This document shows positions 49,890 through 53,022 of a DNA stretch of 53,022 nt, in pieces. This DNA comes from an uncultured Spirochaetales bacterium. Its GTDB lineage: Bacteria > Spirochaetota > Spirochaetia > Sphaerochaetales > Sphaerochaetaceae. The DNA is taken from positions 1-53,022 of the forward strand of contig CALXYO010000013.1 of NCBI GenBank assembly GCA_944393005.1. Reading direction: 5' to 3'. Made by a program: the position numbers and the translations under genes. Position 1 is the stretch's first letter; each line of letters starts with the position of its first letter. The notes beneath the pieces were generated by a model. That model did not search any database and was not told the DNA's origin. It saw only the letters and a program-made list of their open reading frames with translations.

Positions 49890-51398
49890 ATGGAAAAAGA
49901 CAAGGCACTTGAGACTCTTAAGGCTGCTGACAGACGTGTTTCTCTCCTGAGGGACAGCATTGCCGTCCTTTCATTTGACATGGAGACCGTGATGCCTGAA
50001 AAGGCGGCTGAGGAGCGGGGTGAGCAGATCGCACTGCTTTCCGGCCTTCAGCACGAGTTTTCGCTCAGCGATGAAATATGCAATGCAGCCGAATGCCTGA
50101 AGGATGATGAGGAGCTCTCACTTGAGGACAGGGCTCTTGTCAGATCCTGGAACCGCTTCCTCTCGACAGAAGGCAAACTGCCGAAGAGCTTTGTCGAGGA
50201 AAGTGCACGGCTGACATCACTGTCGCAGAGCGCATGGGTGAGGGCAAGGGAGAATGATGACTTTGCATCATATGCTCCGCTTCTGGCTGAGGTTTTTCTC
50301 AATGCGGAAGAGAAAGCCCGGATCATCAACCCTGAAGCAGATGCCTATGATACGCTTCTGGATCTGTATGAAGAGGGAATGAATGCATCCTTCCTCGCTT
50401 CCGTATTCGACCCGCTTGAGACTTCAATTCATGAGATCATGGACATGTGCTGCGGCAGGAGGGTGGAATCCGGCTTCCTGTACGTCCCGTATGACAGGGA
50501 GTCTCTCCATGCTTTCTGCATGAAGATCATAACACAGATGGGCTTTGATTTCTCACGCGGGATGGTGTCCATCTCCGCTCATCCCTTCACCAGCTATCTG
50601 GGGCGTGATGACATAAGAATGACGACACGCTACAGTGATCCGAGTTATTTCGATTCGGTTTCCACAATAGTTCATGAATGCGGGCATGCCCTTTATGATA
50701 TGAATGCATCGCTTAATGAGAAGATCAGGGGAAGCGGAATCGGATTCGGATCCTCGATGTCGCTGCATGAATCGCAGTCCCGTTTCTGGGAAAACATGAT
50801 GCTGCGCCGCCGCTCGTTCTGGCTTTACGCCTATCCGATGCTTCAGGAGGCAGTTGACGGTCTGCAGTCTGTGAGCCTTGATGATTTCTACAGGGGGATC
50901 AACAGATGCACTCCCTCGGCAATACGCGTGAATGCCGATGAGGTGACATATCCTCTTCATATAATACTGCGCTTCCGCCTTGAGAAAATGCTCGTGGACG
51001 GCAGCCTTGCCGTGAAGGATCTTCCTGAAGCCTGGAACGAAATGTCATCACAGATCATCAGATATGATGTTAGGAATGACAGTGAAGGCTGCCTGCAGGA
51101 TGTTCACTGGGCGGAAGGCCTCATCGGTTATTTCCCAAGTTATGCCATGGGAAGCATTGCCGCGGCTCTATTCATGAAGACTCTTGAGGAGAGGGCGGGA
51201 GGAAAGGATGCGCTTGATGAGAAAATATCCCGCGGTGAATGGGATGTGGTGACCGGCTTCCAGCGGGATGAGATCTGGAGGTACGGCTCTGTCTATGATT
51301 TCGAGACAGTTGTCAGACGTGTCACCGGACATCCTCTTGATGCAGATGTCTATAAGGCTTATCTTGCTGATAAGTACAAGGAAATATATAATCATTAA
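49890..51398 (+). CDS. Metallocarboxypeptidase, M32 family (Taq-type)
   Basis: A 502-residue zinc carboxypeptidase with broad C-terminal specificity. The M32 HEXXH variant is H-E-C-G-H (His262, Glu263, His266), followed by the third ligand region M-S-L-H-E-S-Q-S-R-F-W-E-N about 30 residues on; D-I-R-M-T-T-R-Y precedes it as in the family, and the C-terminal part has P-S-Y-A-M-G-S-I. No signal peptide, so it works on peptides in the cytoplasm. It starts right after the thrS terminator and is followed by pgsA after 21 bases. Confidence 0.94.
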   Translation: MEKDKALETLKAADRRVSLLRDSIAVLSFDMETVMPEKAAEERGEQIALLSGLQHEFSLSDEICNAAECLKDDEELSLEDRALVRSWNRFLSTEGKLPKSFVEESARLTSLSQSAWVRARENDDFASYAPLLAEVFLNAEEKARIINPEADAYDTLLDLYEEGMNASFLASVFDPLETSIHEIMDMCCGRRVESGFLYVPYDRESLHAFCMKIITQMGFDFSRGMVSISAHPFTSYLGRDDIRMTTRYSDPSYFDSVSTIVHECGHALYDMNASLNEKIRGSGIGFGSSMSLHESQSRFWENMMLRRRSFWLYAYPMLQEAVDGLQSVSLDDFYRGINRCTPSAIRVNADEVTYPLHIILRFRLEKMLVDGSLAVKDLPEAWNEMSSQIIRYDVRNDSEGCLQDVHWAEGLIGYFPSYAMGSIAAALFMKTLEERAGGKDALDEKISRGEWDVVTGFQRDEIWRYGSVYDFETVVRRVTGHPLDADVYKAYLADKYKEIYNH

Positions 51399-51419
51399 AA
51401 ACATTAGGATTAATCTGGA

Positions 51420-52013
51420 ATGAACTTACCGAATAAACTTACAGTATTGAGATTGATAATGGTTCCGGTTTTCTTCATTTCCTTCTGCCTGCCGCAGTGG
51501 TTCGGTGAAGGTGCTGAAGTGATATCGGTGATAATGATGCTTGTCTGCTATCTGACGGCTGAGCTGAGCGATCTTCTTGACGGAAAGATCGCGAGAAAGT
51601 ACAACCTCGTGACTGATCTGGGGAAAGTCATGGATCCCTTTGCCGACACTCTTTCCCATCTCACGTTCTTTGCCTGCTTCTACGGCATGGGCATAATGCC
51701 TTCCCTTGCATTCATAATCATCATGTGGAGGGAATTCTCGATTCTCTTCTTACGCATGCTCATGATGGGAAAAGGCAAGGCTGTGGCTGCGAACATCTGG
51801 GGCAAGAGCAAGACCGTGCTGTATGCGGTCGTTTCGATTCTGTCGATTGTATATATTGTCATGAGTCATTTCATCCCGGGTGAATGGCAGAATCCGTACT
51901 CACTCGTACTGACAGTCATGTTCTATCTTGCCGCTCTGGCATCCCTGCTCAGCTTCACCACATATCTGAGTGCGATACTCAAAAGCAGGGCGCTTTCCGG
52001 CATGACACGCTGA
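51420..52013 (+). CDS. pgsA: CDP-alcohol phosphatidyltransferase, probably phosphatidylglycerophosphate synthase
   Basis: Transfers a phosphatidyl group from CDP-diacylglycerol to an alcohol, most likely glycerol-3-phosphate. The 197-residue membrane protein has the full CDP-alcohol motif D-x2-D-G-x2-A-R-x8-G-x3-D-x3-D, seen as S-D-L-L-D-G-K-I-A-R then G-K-V-M-D-P-F-A-D (residues about 51-76). It opens with N-L-P-N-K-L-T-V-L-R, typical of PgsA. The ribosome-binding site is weak (GGAT). It is followed after 6 bases by a HAD phosphatase; a PGP phosphatase role for that neighbour is tempting but unproven. Confidence 0.92.
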   Translation: MNLPNKLTVLRLIMVPVFFISFCLPQWFGEGAEVISVIMMLVCYLTAELSDLLDGKIARKYNLVTDLGKVMDPFADTLSHLTFFACFYGMGIMPSLAFIIIMWREFSILFLRMLMMGKGKAVAANIWGKSKTVLYAVVSILSIVYIVMSHFIPGEWQNPYSLVLTVMFYLAALASLLSFTTYLSAILKSRALSGMTR

Positions 52014-52019
52014 GACAGA

Positions 52020-52772
52020 ATGAAAAAGCTTGAAGAATACCTGAGAGACGATGCGGCCTTACCGTGCTGCATCGTCTCTGACGTTGATGACACGATAACG
52101 ACAAAAGGCGAACTGCATCCCTGTGCGCTTCAGGCAATGTACAGACTGAGGGAAGCCGGGATTCCTCTTATCCTGCTGTCCGGCGGATCAAGCGGATGGT
52201 GTGAGGTCTATCTCAGACAGTGGCCGGTTTCTGCCGTGATAAGCGAGTCCGGTGCCTGGCTCCTGAATAAGGACGGGAAGGGGAATATCATATACAGGAA
52301 GAACAGTACCATCAGCGATGTAGATGATGAGAAAAGGAAAAAGCTGCTTGAACAGATTGATCCTTCTCTCCTTTCAAGTGACCAGTATGCCCGTCTGAGC
52401 GATATTGCTGTGGATCTTTCAAAAGCAGGAGAGGCTGAGGTCAGGAAAATCGAGGCTTTTGCAGCCGCTTCAGGTGCTTCATGTGCACTCTCATCAATCC
52501 ATCTCAACATATGGTTCGGCTCTTATTCGAAAAGCAGCGGACTGCGGCATTTCTTCCCTCAGCTGGACATTGGCAAATGCGCTTACACGGGGGATGCCCT
52601 CAATGACGAGGAGATGTTCTCTCTTTTCCCTCTCTCATTCGGGGTGCGTTCCGTTGAGGAGAAAAAGGAATGTTTCACTCATCTTCCTTCCTACTTTTCC
52701 CCGTCCTCCGGAGGTGAGGGTTTCAGCGAGATTGTCAGCGCGGTGCTTGAGCGGAAAAACCGGTTTAGCTAA
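52020..52772 (+). CDS. HAD-superfamily phosphatase (Cof/sucrose-phosphatase-like)
   Basis: The 250-residue protein has the HAD motifs: motif I V-S-D-V-D-D-T (Asp21 nucleophile, Asp23), motif II L-L-S-G-G-S-S-G, a Lys region near S-K-S-S-G-L-R-H, and motif IV G-D-A-L-N-D-E-E-M-F. The cap between motifs II and III places it with the C2-type Cof/sucrose-phosphatase group acting on sugar phosphates. The substrate is unknown. Being 6 bases after pgsA suggests a shared transcript, and dephosphorylation of phosphatidylglycerophosphate is a conceivable but speculative role. Confidence 0.82.
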   Translation: MKKLEEYLRDDAALPCCIVSDVDDTITTKGELHPCALQAMYRLREAGIPLILLSGGSSGWCEVYLRQWPVSAVISESGAWLLNKDGKGNIIYRKNSTISDVDDEKRKKLLEQIDPSLLSSDQYARLSDIAVDLSKAGEAEVRKIEAFAAASGASCALSSIHLNIWFGSYSKSSGLRHFFPQLDIGKCAYTGDALNDEEMFSLFPLSFGVRSVEEKKECFTHLPSYFSPSSGGEGFSEIVSAVLERKNRFS

Positions 52773-52838
52773 ATCTTAAAATTATTTCTTTGCTATAATG
52801 GAAATTAGAAAAAAGTTTAAAATTTCTTGAAAAAATTG

Positions 52839-52868
52839 TTGACAAAGTGTTCGAAGGTTTGGTATGTT
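52839..52868 (+). promoter_or_regulatory. Strong promoter at the right edge
   Basis: A perfect TTGACA (52839-52844) preceded by an A/T-rich upstream stretch, 18-base spacer, TATGTT (52863-52868). It resembles a stable-RNA promoter. Confidence 0.65.
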
Positions 52869-52872
52869 ACTC

Positions 52873-53022
52873 AAGCGTTGTGAGAGCAACACAAAAAAAT
52901 AAACAAAGATTTTTGACAGATATATAAGCGAAGGGAAGAGAAAAAAATAGAAGCTTGAGGCTTCTGTCAATAAGTAAGAACGAACTGGAAGAAAGACCAG
53001 GAAGTTCGTGCGAGTAAGACAG
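52873..53022 (+). other. Untranslated structured leader, probably of an rRNA operon
   Basis: No open frame follows the promoter. The sequence shows hairpins GTTG-TGAGAG-CAAC (about 52876-52890), AGAAGC-TTGA-GGCTTCT (about 52951-52967) and ACGAACT/AGTTCGT (about 52980-53010), and GATTTTTGACAG (52911-52921), reminiscent of boxA-type antitermination elements in rRNA leaders. The 16S gene itself would lie beyond the window; this identification is inference. Confidence 0.4.

Noticed and set aside
52913..52940. Second promoter at the internal TTGACA in the right-edge leader
   Set aside because: No acceptable -10 box lies 16-18 bases downstream; the sequence fits a boxA-like leader element better.
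1..53022. CRISPR arrays, insertion sequences, tRNA genes
   Set aside because: I saw no repeat-spacer pattern, no transposase frame with terminal inverted repeats and no convincing tRNA cloverleaf; a tRNA scan would be needed to exclude short RNA genes formally.

Overview
The window reads as a chromosomal segment of a fermentative, anaerobic, probably host-associated bacterium, most likely a spirochaete (Spirochaetota, Sphaerochaeta/Treponema-like). The basis is indirect: moderate GC, three sugar-type ABC binding proteins whose signal peptides end in A-(Q/N/G)-G-S/N-G/S-E stretches as in spirochaetal solute-binding proteins, a GroEL of ordinary bacterial type, a threonyl-tRNA synthetase without TGS domain, and [FeFe]-hydrogenases. 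No rRNA gene is inside the window to confirm this. A strong promoter followed by a hairpin-rich untranslated leader occupies the right edge and may be the start of an rRNA operon.

Layout. 1-1262: decayed material, including a frameshifted unknown ORF with a C9 tract and a truncated NfeD-like protein. 1263-8846, nearly all on the minus strand: GtrA-like and HPt proteins, an NSS-family amino-acid transporter, a DUF1846 protein, glutamate dehydrogenase, and an argR-pgi pair. 8977-12814 (+): LemA, a DUF2207 membrane protein, and a phytol-kinase-like plus DUF92 pair that resembles the two-step prenol salvage pathway. 12936-17492 (+): groEL, a transglutaminase-like protein with a leaderless-type promoter, yajC and ispH. 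17692-22648 (+): a compact five-gene operon with two small thioredoxin-like [2Fe-2S] proteins, a sensory-type [FeFe]-hydrogenase fused to a PAS domain, a SpoIIE/PP2C-type phosphatase and a second, catalytic-type [FeFe]-hydrogenase. This is the most interesting system here: an apparent H2 sensor coupled to protein dephosphorylation.

22767-24533 (-): a lone KAP-type P-loop NTPase. 24596-32400: an ArsR-type regulator with a Cys-rich insert, divergent from a sugar utilisation operon (binding protein, two permeases, GH2 glycosidase, SGNH hydrolase, nagB, and a broken Gfo/Idh oxidoreductase). 32738-37597 (-): an ABC importer with a fused double permease and an ATPase carrying a large insertion. 37955-39975 (-): an NrnA-like DHH phosphoesterase translationally coupled to lrgA (frameshifted at a G6/C6 tract) and lrgB. 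40060-44246 (-): a UgpBAEC/Msm-like sugar importer. 44352-45738 (-): a frameshifted NTF2-PAS-GGDEF diguanylate cyclase. 45902-47704 (+): beta-glucuronidase. 47785-48061: a T-box leader controlling thrS (48101-49834). 49890-52772: M32 carboxypeptidase, pgsA and a HAD phosphatase, then the right-edge promoter and leader.

Taken together the genes describe a sugar- and glycoside-scavenging fermenter that disposes of electrons as H2 and senses H2 or redox state. At least three genes (lrgA, the GGDEF gene, the Gfo/Idh gene) and perhaps a fourth at the left end are broken by single-base shifts. Because two of these fall in homopolymers, sequencing error, phase variation and true decay all have to be considered.
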